Source of the DNA: Chitinophagaceae bacterium
GTDB taxonomy: Bacteria; Bacteroidota; Bacteroidia; Chitinophagales; Chitinophagaceae
Length of the DNA: 64,000 bases
Direction of reading: 5' to 3'
Assembly (NCBI GenBank): GCA_024508725.1
Contig: JANINS010000001.1
Span: 181,837-245,836 of the forward strand
Shown here in pieces: positions 43,192 to 51,364 of this stretch. Both the position numbers and the translations under genes were made by a program. How positions within the stretch are numbered: position 1 is the first letter of the stretch; every line of letters starts with the position of its first letter. The notes under the pieces were generated by a model. The model searched no databases. It had not been told where the DNA came from and was given only the letters and a program-made list of their open reading frames with translations.

Positions 43192-43758
43192 TTACTCTTT
43201 CACTCGCTCAACATAATCACCAGTCTTTGTATTGATCTTGATCACTTCACCTTCATTTACAAACAAAGGAACATTCACCGTAGCTCCTGTTTCAACAGTA
43301 GCAGCTTTTAATGCTCTTGTTGCAGTATCACCACGAACACCCGGCTCACAATAAGTGATCAGCAGGTTGATCTTTTCAGGTAATTCAGCACCGATCGGTT
43401 GCTCTGTTTCAGTATTGATGAAAACAAATACTTCAGCACCATCTTTCAGGAACTGGGGAGCATCGATCATGTCTTCACCCAAAACGATCTGCTCGAACGT
43501 TTCGTTGTTCATCAGGTTGTAACCACTTTCGTCTTTATATAAATACTGGAAAGCTTTTTTCTCTACACGAACAGGGAAGATCGTTTCTCCACTGTTCCAT
43601 GTTTTTTCAATACTGCGGTTATTATCTACGCCTTTCAGCTTAGCCCAAACCTTTGCCGCAGCACGGGCTGTTTTGTTTTCACCAAATTCCACTACGCTGT
43701 ACAAGCTATTGTCCAGCTTAAGGATCATGCCACGACTGATATCTGAAGTAGTTGCCAT
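43192..43758 (-). CDS. efp: Elongation factor P with arginine at the modification site
   Basis: EF-P relieves ribosome stalling at polyproline. The 188-residue protein has the usual three domains, with ETFEQ near residue 90 and the C-terminal EPGVRGDT and VNEGEVIKINTKTGDYVERVK (key part GEVIKINT). The loop that carries the modified lysine in most bacteria reads NKTARAAAKVWAKLKG, so R32 replaces K34. It aligns well with the arginine-type (EarP-rhamnosylated) EF-P of Pseudomonas. No earP gene is adjacent. A TTTG-N20-TACATTTG promoter and a strong terminator frame it as a single-gene unit. Confidence 0.95.
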   Translation of the reverse strand: MATTSDISRGMILKLDNSLYSVVEFGENKTARAAAKVWAKLKGVDNNRSIEKTWNSGETIFPVRVEKKAFQYLYKDESGYNLMNNETFEQIVLGEDMIDAPQFLKDGAEVFVFINTETEQPIGAELPEKINLLITYCEPGVRGDTATRALKAATVETGATVNVPLFVNEGEVIKINTKTGDYVERVKE

Positions 43759-43777
43759 AAAATATGTTTAGAGGCGG

Positions 43778-43809
43778 CAAATGTAGAGGATTTGCGTTTT
43801 GCAGGCAAA
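43778..43809 (-). promoter_or_regulatory. Bacteroidetes-type promoter of efp
   Basis: On the minus strand TTTG (43806-43809) is followed after 20 bases by TACATTTG (43778-43785), an exact TAnnTTTG. The predicted leader is about 13 bases. The spacing is one longer than the most common 19. Confidence 0.75.
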
Positions 43810-43865
43810 TGCGTATTACTCTGCTAACTTACCAGCGATAATAATATCTTAGGGTTATTTATCAA

Positions 43866-44315
43866 ATGAAAAATATTACCGTACAAGGCGTTGACAATAA
43901 ATTAATTTGGCACAAGTTCGTCGACAAAAGCTGTGAGCATATCCTTCTTTACCGTTTTAATCCCAATTATGTTATGGAATGGTGGCAAACATCGGTCAGG
44001 CTGAAAAACGGTATTGTATTGAATGATATTTTGGTGAGTGATATGACCTTCGATGCCAGGATCGATCTTGCCATGCTGGAGAAGATACTTGAAAATACAG
44101 TCTATTACCTGTCGATATACCAGTTTAAGAAAGACATTTCTCCCCGGTTGACCATGAACCTCCCACAAGAACAAAGGCATTCCATTCTGCAACAGAACGG
44201 GTTGGAACATATCATTGAGATCAACCACGATATTACCACCGTTTACAGCTTCAAGGATGATCATTTAGAGCAGATCAGAAAAGATCCGGAAATCGCTGAT
44301 CATATTATTCCCTAG
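43866..44315 (+). CDS. Hypothetical protein, 149 residues
   Basis: I do not recognise this protein. It is soluble, with no signal peptide, and mixed alpha/beta. Visible stretches are KSCEHILLYRFNPNYVMEWW, GIVLNDILVSDMTFDARIDL, LENTVYYLSIYQFKKDI, and HDITTVYSFKDDHLEQIRKD near the end. It is divergent from efp and 39 bases upstream of the thioredoxin-like gene on the same strand. Nothing ties it to either. Confidence 0.6.
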   Translation: MKNITVQGVDNKLIWHKFVDKSCEHILLYRFNPNYVMEWWQTSVRLKNGIVLNDILVSDMTFDARIDLAMLEKILENTVYYLSIYQFKKDISPRLTMNLPQEQRHSILQQNGLEHIIEINHDITTVYSFKDDHLEQIRKDPEIADHIIP

Positions 44316-44354
44316 TTAACAAAAATCATCAGGCACAGTATGTAACTTGGAGCC

Positions 44355-44849
44355 ATGAAAAGAGTTGTTCTATTGTTGGTTGCAATTGTTGGATTTGTTT
44401 GTGCAAAAGCTCAGAAAGATGCTCTGCCACCCTACAAGCAGGTTCCTTTTATTCCATCTTTCACGATTCAACTTACCGATAGTGCTGACTTCAGTAAAAA
44501 GGATCTACCCAAAAAGACTCCGGTAGTGATCATCTATTTCAATCCTGAATGTGGGCATTGCCAGGCTGAAGCCACTGGATTATCAAAGAACATGGACAAG
44601 TTTAAAAAAGTGTTTTTTATAATGGCAGCTTATGCTGAGATGGAAAAGATCAAAGAGTTTGGCGAAGTGTATGGCCTGGACAAATTCAATAATATTAAAC
44701 TGGGCAGAGATGGTAAATATTTTCTTCCGGTTTTTTATGACGTGAAAACAACTCCATTTTCTGCTGTGTATGATAAAAAAGGAAAGCTGGTAAAAGCTTT
44801 TGAACATGGGATGAGTGTGGAGGAGCTGGAGAAAGCTCTTTCCCGTTGA
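44355..44849 (+). CDS. Secreted thioredoxin-like protein (CGHC)
   Basis: The 164-residue protein has a signal peptide (about 1-19, ending FVCAKAQ) and a thioredoxin fold with the CxxC motif C66-G-H-C69 in YFNPECGHCQAEA. A cis-proline region TTPFSAVYDKKGKLVKAF follows. Such periplasmic oxidoreductases of the TlpA/redoxin type handle disulfides or peroxides; the CGHC pair is typical of reductive or isomerase roles, which I infer. It is probably cotranscribed with the preceding hypothetical gene. Confidence 0.82.
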   Translation: MKRVVLLLVAIVGFVCAKAQKDALPPYKQVPFIPSFTIQLTDSADFSKKDLPKKTPVVIIYFNPECGHCQAEATGLSKNMDKFKKVFFIMAAYAEMEKIKEFGEVYGLDKFNNIKLGRDGKYFLPVFYDVKTTPFSAVYDKKGKLVKAFEHGMSVEELEKALSR

Positions 44850-44907
44850 TTGTTGTTCGTTGATCGAATCAAGTTTAAGTTCTCGAATGTTGAATAACCG
44901 TCATGCA

Positions 44908-44960
44908 GTACAAGAGTGCGATACCGCAGCTTTGCGGTACAGGCTGCACTAAAGACTAAC
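44908..44960 (+). repeat. Dispersed GTACAAG repeat, copy 9
   Basis: GTACAAGAGTGCG keeps the head of the family, then the sequence diverges into TACCGCA-GCTT-TGCGGTA (44922-44939), a perfect 7-bp hairpin. The tail ends ACTAAAGACTAACAGG, related to other copies. It lies between the thioredoxin-like and mdh genes. Confidence 0.65.
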
Positions 44961-45016
44961 AGGAGTTTCCAGCTTCTGCCTAACAAAAATCATCTAATTC
45001 TTTGCCCTTCAGCCTG

Positions 45017-45024
45017 TACTTTTG
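45017..45024 (+). promoter_or_regulatory. Candidate -7 element of mdh
   Basis: TACTTTTG is an exact TAnnTTTG match, 38 bases upstream of the mdh ATG. The expected TTTG 19 bases further upstream is absent (CTAA), so this is a half match. Confidence 0.4.
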
Positions 45025-45062
45025 CGACGAAATAAATTGATTTTAAACATAAATAACTCAAG

Positions 45063-45992
45063 ATGAAAGTTACTGTAGTAGGTGCCGGAGCTGTTGGTGC
45101 TACCTGTGCCGATAACATCGCAAGAAAGGAACTGTGTACTGACCTGGTTCTGTTAGACATTAAAGAAGGACTTGCTGAAGGTAAAGCACAAGACATGATG
45201 CAGACTGCTGCTCTGCTTGGCTTTAGCACAAGAATTACCGGCAGCACCAACGACTACAGCAAAACTGCAGGTAGTGATGTGGTGGTTATCACTTCTGGTA
45301 TTCCACGTAAACCCGGAATGACAAGAGAAGAATTGATCGGCACCAATGCGAATATTGTAAAACATGTAACTGAAAATATTCTTCAGCATTCTCCTAACGC
45401 CATCATCATTGTCATCTCTAACCCTATGGACACAATGACTTACCTGGCTTTGAAGAGCAGCGGATTGCCAAAGAATCGTGTGATCGGTATGGGTGGTATC
45501 CTGGATAGCTCACGTTTTAAATACCAGATCAGCCAGCATTTGAGTTGCGATCCTTCTGACCTGAATGCGACCGTTATTGGTGGTCATGGTGATACAACAA
45601 TGATCCCGCTGATCCGTTATGCAACATGGAACAGCAATCCTATTGCTGCTTTACTGGATGCTGACAAACAAAAACAAATCGTTGCAGATACAATGGTAGG
45701 TGGTGCTACACTTACCAAGCTCCTCGGTACTTCTGCATGGTATGCACCAGGTGCTGCCGGAGCTGCTTTGGTAGAAGCGATCGTTAGAGACGAGAAAAAA
45801 CTCTTCCCTTGCTGCGTTTACCTGGAAGGTGAGTACGGACAAAAAGATATTTGCTTAGGTGTTCCGGTGGTGATCGGAAAGAATGGCTGGGAGTCGATCG
45901 TTGATTATAAACTGAATGCTGAAGAGCAGGAATTATTTAATAAGAGTGCAGATGCTGTGAGAAGCATGAACGATGTGTTGAAGACTTTATAA
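45063..45992 (+). CDS. mdh: Malate dehydrogenase (LDH-like type)
   Basis: Mdh interconverts malate and oxaloacetate with NAD in the TCA cycle. The 309-residue protein has the Rossmann motif VVGAGAVGATCADNIA, the substrate loop GIPRKPGMTREELI, the SNPMDTMTYLA motif and the catalytic histidine in GGHGDTTMIPLI. MTREELI and the loop arginines favour malate over lactate (family inference). It is a single-gene unit with a strong terminator downstream. Confidence 0.96.
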   Translation: MKVTVVGAGAVGATCADNIARKELCTDLVLLDIKEGLAEGKAQDMMQTAALLGFSTRITGSTNDYSKTAGSDVVVITSGIPRKPGMTREELIGTNANIVKHVTENILQHSPNAIIIVISNPMDTMTYLALKSSGLPKNRVIGMGGILDSSRFKYQISQHLSCDPSDLNATVIGGHGDTTMIPLIRYATWNSNPIAALLDADKQKQIVADTMVGGATLTKLLGTSAWYAPGAAGAALVEAIVRDEKKLFPCCVYLEGEYGQKDICLGVPVVIGKNGWESIVDYKLNAEEQELFNKSADAVRSMNDVLKTL

Positions 45993-46030
45993 CACGAATT
46001 GTAACTTATTTCACGAATTACACGAATTGA
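45993..46030. repeat. CACGAATT repeat, block 3
   Basis: CACGAATT occurs three times just after the mdh stop and runs into the mdh terminator; another pair (ACACGAATT, GCGAATT) follows at 46069-46086. Confidence 0.65.
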
Positions 46031-46067
46031 AGTGGTTCACTCTCGAAGAGTGAGCCACTTTTTATTT
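46031..46067 (+). terminator. Intrinsic terminator of mdh
   Basis: AGTGGTTCACTCT (46031-46043) and AGAGTGAGCCACT (46047-46059) form a 13-bp stem with one G-T pair and a three-base loop, followed by TTTTTATTTT. It sits inside a block of CACGAATT repeats. Confidence 0.9.
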
Positions 46068-46096
46068 TACACGAATTGGAGCGAATTATATTTGGG

Positions 46097-46150
46097 GACG
46101 AGCTGAGGTTTTTCATAGCATCGTCCCTTGCGTCGCACTCTTGTGCTGAA
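46097..46150 (-). repeat. Dispersed GTACAAG repeat, copy 10
   Basis: In reverse complement it reads GCACAAGAGTGCGACGCAAG, then GGGACGATGCTATGAAAAACCTCAGC. The GATGC-ATGAA-CTCAGC tail matches copies 4 and 8. GGGACGA and TCGTCCC also form a 7-bp stem within it. Confidence 0.75.
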
Positions 46151-46173
46151 GTAATTCCTGCATCAATAAAACA

Positions 46174-46566
46174 TCATTCAGCTTGTTTTATACAACCAAC
46201 TTTTAATTCAATTTGTTCAGCAAGCATTCTTGTATACTTGCCATCCTGCAGAATCACTTTTACTCCGGTTATGTAAATCCGATCACCGTCTTTTGCAGCT
46301 TTGAAACGCTGTAAGAATTTCGCTTGAAATTCTGCACATTTATTTTCTAGCAGTAATGTATCCTTTGTGCTGAAATAGCTACACAGAAATTCTGTGATAG
46401 TCATGGTGGTATCTGTGATTCTCAACTTTATAACGCTTGATAATTGTTTTGCTGAGATACACTTCGCCTTTGGTTCAACAAGATAGATGTGAAATGGGAG
46501 GTCATCTGTCTGCGAAAAAAGATTTGCATAAACCAGGCATAATAATATTGTAAGAGTGATTCTCAT
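46174..46566 (-). CDS. Small secreted protein resembling the C-terminal domain of GldM
   Basis: The 130-residue protein has a signal peptide (1-18, ending LFSQ). The C-terminal half reads FLQRFKAAKDGDRIYITGVKV and LAEQIELKVGC (each given up to 20 residues at most), which resembles the end of GldM, a T9SS motor protein: GDKIYIEDIKAKGPDG followed by a final LKV strand (recalled from memory). It lacks the membrane helix and the rest of GldM. It may be a stand-alone extracytoplasmic domain related to T9SS, or the likeness may be chance. Two cysteines sit near the C-terminus and N-terminus of the mature part. Confidence 0.5.
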   Translation of the reverse strand: MRITLTILLCLVYANLFSQTDDLPFHIYLVEPKAKCISAKQLSSVIKLRITDTTMTITEFLCSYFSTKDTLLLENKCAEFQAKFLQRFKAAKDGDRIYITGVKVILQDGKYTRMLAEQIELKVGCIKQAE

Positions 46567-46578
46567 ATTAGATTTAGA

Positions 46579-47577
46579 TCAACCTTTCGTCATCTCAATA
46601 CTATTCAAAGCCACTCTCGCCATTCGCTCTATATCCTGCTTTTCCATACATTTAAAATGACCGAGTGGACATTTCTTGTAACCAATCTTACTGCATGGAC
46701 GGCACCAGAGTTTCTCTATTTCAAAACGCGATTCTTTGCTTTGATAATCTCCATAATAAGGCGTCATTCCGAAAGAGGGAACCGTATTACCCCAAACAGA
46801 AATGATCGGCTTTTTAAATGCTGAAGCGATATGCATCAATCCTGTATCATGACTGATGATCACTTTTGCTTTTCGAACAAGGTCGGCACTTTCGTTTAGG
46901 TTGAACTTGCCACAGGCATTATATATTTTAATATCATCTACAGATGCGACCTCATCACCAGCAGCTCTGTCTTCTGGCCCACCTAATAAAATGATCGGAT
47001 GATTGATCTTGCTGCAAAGTTCTTTGAGTTTATGCAGTGGAAGTTTCTTGGTATTATGAGCAGCACCGATCACCACACCAATGTATCCGAACTGGTGAGA
47101 AGTGGGAATGTCAGCACTTTTCACTTCATCTTTTGCTGGAATAAAATAATCCAGTCTCTGGCCATCATTTCGAACACCAAAGCTTTTTACAGTAGCCAAA
47201 TAACGATCAACAATATGCATCTTAGGTAAGATGTTTATTCGCAATGCTGTTCGCAACCACTTATGAAAATTGAGCTTGTTGAAAGAATAGCTTTTTACTT
47301 TCAGTGCCTTCTTGATGCGTAACGTTCTGAGGTTATGATGAAGATCGATGATGTAATCGTAGTTCTCCTGCTTCAGTTCATGGATCATCGTTTCGAAATT
47401 ATGTTCCAGCAGCATCACTTTATCAATGTAAGGATTGTGCTCAACGATAGATTTAAAACCTTGCTTTGTTAGAAAATGTACTTCAGCATCCGGAACCTGT
47501 TGCTTCAGGCAACGCATTACCGGTGTAGTGAGTACAATATCGCCGATAGAGGAAAAACGAATGACCAGGAACTTCAT
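46579..47577 (-). CDS. Glycosyltransferase family 9 protein (heptosyltransferase-like)
   Basis: The 332-residue protein has the GT9 layout: FLVIRFSSIGDIVLTTPVMR at the N-terminus, GVVIGAAHNTKKLPLHKLKEL, and the donor-site motif SHDTGLMHIASAFKKPIISVWG, given by its key part DTGLMHIA. Such enzymes add heptose or other sugars to lipopolysaccharide core. The C-terminal cysteines in WCRPCSKIGYKKCPLGHFKCM (key part CRPCSKIGYKKCP) are common in the Bacteroidetes subset. The gene is followed by CACGAATT repeats upstream of its start. Confidence 0.88.
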   Translation of the reverse strand: MKFLVIRFSSIGDIVLTTPVMRCLKQQVPDAEVHFLTKQGFKSIVEHNPYIDKVMLLEHNFETMIHELKQENYDYIIDLHHNLRTLRIKKALKVKSYSFNKLNFHKWLRTALRINILPKMHIVDRYLATVKSFGVRNDGQRLDYFIPAKDEVKSADIPTSHQFGYIGVVIGAAHNTKKLPLHKLKELCSKINHPIILLGGPEDRAAGDEVASVDDIKIYNACGKFNLNESADLVRKAKVIISHDTGLMHIASAFKKPIISVWGNTVPSFGMTPYYGDYQSKESRFEIEKLWCRPCSKIGYKKCPLGHFKCMEKQDIERMARVALNSIEMTKG

Positions 47578-47616
47578 AACACGAATTACGGCGAATTACA
47601 CGAATTACACGAATTG
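47578..47616. repeat. CACGAATT repeat, block 4
   Basis: CACGAATT occurs three times and GCGAATT once directly upstream of the GT9 start codon. A second A/C-rich stretch (CCAAAACTAAAAACTCC) follows before the MFS gene. Confidence 0.7.
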
Positions 47617-47660
47617 AACTGATGAGCCAACTTCAAACCCAAAACTAAAAACTCCAAACT

Positions 47661-48917
47661 TTAAGGCATTGCTTCTTCAAGCTCAAGGTAGTTCAGATCT
47701 TTGTGGAAGGTTTCTTCTGTAAAGAAAGCAGCGATCAAAGTCACTAACATTACGATCACCCCTGTAATGATGCCGCTTTGGATCAATCCCCATCCCCAGT
47801 TTTGTTGAAAAAGATTCAGGAATATCAGGTTCATTAATGGCAAAGCACCTCTTACCATATTGGGTATTGTTGTAGCTGCTGTAGCTCTTAAGTTAGTGCC
47901 AAATTGCTCTGCACCCATCGTTACAAAAATGGCCCAGAAACCTGTGCTGAAACCCAGCAAAGCACAAATGACATACATCCTTGTATCGCTGGTATTAAAA
48001 GGAGAAAAGAACAATGCAATTGCGATGATGCATAATCCGTAATAGAGATACAAAGCTTTTTTACGGCTTTGAAAATACTGGCTCACAAAACCAATCAGGA
48101 TATCGCCGATAGCAATAGCAGCATAAGCAAACATGATGGAACGACCGGAGATGATTCCGTTTGGTCCGTACAATTCGTTGGCGAATCGATTACTGTAGTT
48201 CACCAATATACCGATCACATACCATGTTGGTAAACCGATCAGAATTGCCAGCATATATTTCCTGAAACGTTGTGCATTGGTGAAGAACATCAGTATATTT
48301 CCTTTCGCCACCTTTTGATGTTTCACTTCTTTGAACATACCACTCTCTGCAACGCTGATGCGAAGCAACAAAAGCCCAACACCCAAGCCACCACCGATCT
48401 TATAACAAAGCCTCCAGTCCTGCGTAGCTTCATAAACAAAATAAGCACCTACTGCACCGAATAATCCAATACCAGCAACAAGAGAAGTTCCGATACCTCT
48501 TTTATTCTTTGGTAACAGTTCACTCACCAGGGTAATACCTGCACCAAGCTCACCAGCCAAACCAATTCCTGCAGCGAATCTTGCCCAGGCATATTGATCA
48601 ACCGTATTCACATAACCGGTAATGAAATTGGCAACAGAATAGATGAGTATTGATCCAAACAGCACACTTAATCTTCCTTTCTTATCACCCATGATGCCCC
48701 ACATAATTCCGCCAATAAGCAAGCCGATCATTTGCCTGTCGATAATGGTTGTACTGGCCTCCAGCACGGCTTTCTTGTCAGTTAGTAAAATACCAACACC
48801 GGCAAGGCTTGGTTCTCTAACTATTGTGAAGAGAAGAAGATCATAGATGTCAACGAAATAGCCAAGTGCACCTACAATTACAGGAATAGAAAGGATTCCG
48901 TACTGCTTTTGGTTCAT
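47661..48917 (-). CDS. Major facilitator superfamily transporter, copy A
   Basis: The 418-residue protein has about 12 hydrophobic helices. After the first helix comes DIYDLLLFTIVREPSL, and the MFS loop between helices 2 and 3 appears as GDKKGRLSVLFGSILIYS (key part GDKKGRLSVLFGS). The AGIGLAGELGAGITLVSELLPK stretch is a sugar/anion-carrier-like helix 4 to 5 region. The substrate is unknown. The open frame begins at 48926; MNQKQYGIL matches the start of its paralogue, so I start at 48917. It is 45% or so similar by eye to the next gene, a tandem duplicate. Confidence 0.85.
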   Translation of the reverse strand: MNQKQYGILSIPVIVGALGYFVDIYDLLLFTIVREPSLAGVGILLTDKKAVLEASTTIIDRQMIGLLIGGIMWGIMGDKKGRLSVLFGSILIYSVANFITGYVNTVDQYAWARFAAGIGLAGELGAGITLVSELLPKNKRGIGTSLVAGIGLFGAVGAYFVYEATQDWRLCYKIGGGLGVGLLLLRISVAESGMFKEVKHQKVAKGNILMFFTNAQRFRKYMLAILIGLPTWYVIGILVNYSNRFANELYGPNGIISGRSIMFAYAAIAIGDILIGFVSQYFQSRKKALYLYYGLCIIAIALFFSPFNTSDTRMYVICALLGFSTGFWAIFVTMGAEQFGTNLRATAATTIPNMVRGALPLMNLIFLNLFQQNWGWGLIQSGIITGVIVMLVTLIAAFFTEETFHKDLNYLELEEAMP

Positions 48918-48929
48918 AATAGTCAAGCA

Positions 48930-48975
48930 ATGGTTAAGACACGAAAATTCCGAATTATACGAATTACAGGAATTT
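48930..48975. repeat. CACGAATT repeat, block 5
   Basis: ACACGAAAATTCCGAATTATACGAATTACAGGAATT, quoted here only as the variants ACACGAA and ACGAATTA, is a diverged block between the two MFS genes. Confidence 0.5.
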
Positions 48976-48992
48976 GATTGAAATGCTGCGAA

Positions 48993-50216
48993 TTATCTTT
49001 CAACAAAGTTGAGGTCTTTACCAAATGTTTCTTTGGTGTAGATCACCGCTATAAAGGCTACGATCATAACGATCAAACCGGTGATCCATCCTGCAGTAAC
49101 ATAGTCAAGGCCATCAATGGAACGTAATCCTTTAAAAAGAAGAATGATCAACGGCAAGAATCCTCTTACAAAATTTGGAATAGAGATCGCTGCAGTGGCT
49201 CTCATATTTGTTCCGAATTGTTCTGCACTCATCGTGATGTACAGCACCGATATTCCTGAGCCGAAACCAACAGCAGTGCATATCCAGTAAAAGCCATCTT
49301 CTGTTCCCTTATATAAAAAAAATACAGCGATAAAAACACTTACAATAGCATAGAAGATGAACAATGTTTTCTTCCTGCTCTTAATGATGTTGCTGATTGT
49401 TCCGGCAGCGAAATCGCCAAACGCCAAACCAACGTATTGCCACATCACTGCTTTACCCGGATCGATCTTTCCGATACCCAGTTCTTCAGCAAACTTATCA
49501 GAGAAGGTCATCAGAATACCGATCACATACCAAACAGGTAAGCCGATCAGTATTCCTTTAAGATATCTTGCAAAGCGATCTTTATTATTGAAGAACATCA
49601 GGAAATCACCTTTTCGAACATCACTATGTTTCACCTGGTCGTACATAGAACTTTCTAAAACACCTACACGAAGAAAGAGTAAAGCCAAACCCATTCCGCC
49701 ACCGATATAATAACACAAACGCCAGTCGGCAAACCAATCATTTACAAAATAAGCAGTGATCATTCCCATCACACCTGCACATGCAATAACTGTTGCGGCA
49801 AGCCCTCTTTTTTCTTTGGGAAGTATTTCGCTTGTGAGAGTAACACTTGCACCCAATTCTCCTGCAAGACCAATTCCGGCAATGAAACGAAGAATACCAA
49901 AAGTGGTTACATCGGTAACCATTCCATTAACAATCGTTGCAAGAGAATACAGAATAATAGAACCGAAGAGTACGCTTTTTCTTCCCTTCTTATCACCCAT
50001 GATGCCCCAGATGATTCCACCGATCAATAAGCCAATCATCTGAATACTGATAAGGTTCTCTCCCGTGGTAACTACTTCATCTGCGGAAAGCCCGAATTCT
50101 TTTAATATCTGCTTACGGGTAACACTAAAAAGGAGAAGGTCATATACATCAACAAAAAAACCCAAAGCACCAACAATTACCGGCAATGAGAAGATGCCGT
50201 ATTGCTTTTGATTCAT
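48993..50216 (-). CDS. Major facilitator superfamily transporter, copy B
   Basis: The 407-residue protein is a paralogue of the previous gene. They share MNQKQYGI..PVIVGALG, FVD.YDLLLF, GDKKGR.SVLFGSI and GIGLAGELGA. Twelve hydrophobic segments are expected. The two genes lie in tandem on the same strand with 75 bases between, so they arose by duplication and may differ in substrate or be co-regulated. Homologues with these motifs often carry sialic acid, phosphate sugars or organic acids; I cannot choose. Confidence 0.85.
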   Translation of the reverse strand: MNQKQYGIFSLPVIVGALGFFVDVYDLLLFSVTRKQILKEFGLSADEVVTTGENLISIQMIGLLIGGIIWGIMGDKKGRKSVLFGSIILYSLATIVNGMVTDVTTFGILRFIAGIGLAGELGASVTLTSEILPKEKRGLAATVIACAGVMGMITAYFVNDWFADWRLCYYIGGGMGLALLFLRVGVLESSMYDQVKHSDVRKGDFLMFFNNKDRFARYLKGILIGLPVWYVIGILMTFSDKFAEELGIGKIDPGKAVMWQYVGLAFGDFAAGTISNIIKSRKKTLFIFYAIVSVFIAVFFLYKGTEDGFYWICTAVGFGSGISVLYITMSAEQFGTNMRATAAISIPNFVRGFLPLIILLFKGLRSIDGLDYVTAGWITGLIVMIVAFIAVIYTKETFGKDLNFVER

Positions 50217-50256
50217 AAGCAGGAAGTGTGTTTGCTACAATAATAAGCAAAACAGT

Positions 50257-51276
50257 TTAATCGTCTTTGCGATCAAACTTATCTTCGATCGCATCTTCGA
50301 TCTTGTCGATCTGCTCTTCTATCACATCTTTACCCACTTCAAGCGTAGGTGATTTCTTTTTACTGAAGAACATTTTATATAACACAGGAGCTGTAGTCAC
50401 CAATACAATTACAATGATAATGTATTCAAGCTTGGATTTGAGGTCGAATCCAAACCAGTCAAACATCCACTTCTGCAGAAAATGACCGGCAAGTATCAAA
50501 CTGCCAACCCATAAAAAGCTACCCACAATATTGTAGTAAGCGAATTTCTTTTTGTCCATTCCTACGATACCGGCAATGATCGGAGCAAATGTTCTCACCA
50601 TCGGTAAAAATCTTGCACCAATGATGGCAACACCGCCATGCTTTTCATAGAATTCATGAGCCTGGTACAGGTATTTTTGTTTGAATAACATCCTGTCTTT
50701 CCATGTGTACATTCTGGGCCCTACTTTTTTTCCGAACCAATATCCCACAGTATTACCGATGATACCAGCGAAAGAAATTGCAAAGATGAGTATGATGAGA
50801 TTGATATAATCGTTATCTATGAGCACAACGGTATTCACCAACTCGTTACTATAAATCCCTGCTACGAAAAGAAGAGAATCTCCCGGCAAGAAAAAGCCTG
50901 CAAATAATCCTGTTTCAGCAAAGATGATAAAGAGAATTAGCCACAATCCACCATTGATCACATAGAACATGGGATTGATCAGATCTTTCCAGGTAAAATC
51001 TCTTTTTACCGTCACTTTATTTTTGGGAGAGATATCCTTTACCGCTATTTTGGTTGGCTTGTGATTGTCACTTGTAACGTTTATCGTATCAATACCTGTT
51101 AAATCTAAGGATATCGTTCCATTGGCATCTGTAGTGTAAGCGGTGCCATTAATGGTGAGATTTGTTTCCTTAAGTGCTTCTTCGTATTGATTTTCGAAAA
51201 TGATGGTATGCTTTTGAGCATTGCTGAATATTGTCCCGATCAAAAAACAAAAAAATACACAGAGCGTTTTTTTCAT
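50257..51276 (-). CDS. DedA-family membrane protein with extra Ig-like N-terminal domain
   Basis: The 339-residue protein has a signal peptide (1-20, ending TIFSNAQ) and about 70 extracytoplasmic residues of Ig-like/regulatory-domain type (KETNLTINGTAYTTDANGTI). Then comes a typical DedA/VTT domain: ETGLFAGFFLPGDSLLFVAG near 118, GNTVGYWFGKKVGPRM and FLPMVRTFAPIIAGI. DedA proteins help move lipids or support membrane integrity. The N-terminal domain is unusual for DedA. The frame is open to 51375, but MKKTLCVFFC is the signal peptide. It is 89 bases from the next gene. Confidence 0.85.
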   Translation of the reverse strand: MKKTLCVFFCFLIGTIFSNAQKHTIIFENQYEEALKETNLTINGTAYTTDANGTISLDLTGIDTINVTSDNHKPTKIAVKDISPKNKVTVKRDFTWKDLINPMFYVINGGLWLILFIIFAETGLFAGFFLPGDSLLFVAGIYSNELVNTVVLIDNDYINLIILIFAISFAGIIGNTVGYWFGKKVGPRMYTWKDRMLFKQKYLYQAHEFYEKHGGVAIIGARFLPMVRTFAPIIAGIVGMDKKKFAYYNIVGSFLWVGSLILAGHFLQKWMFDWFGFDLKSKLEYIIIVIVLVTTAPVLYKMFFSKKKSPTLEVGKDVIEEQIDKIEDAIEDKFDRKDD

Positions 51277-51364
51277 GACATCATTTTTCTTAGCCTGGCT
51301 ACTATTCACATCAAAATTCGGGCAAATATATTGGTTCACAGGTTCTGGAAAACAGAACAGAATG

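Noticed and set aside
41241-48975. CACGAATT blocks as a CRISPR array
   Set aside because: Repeats are 8-9 bp, irregularly spaced, spread over several gaps, and no cas gene is present.
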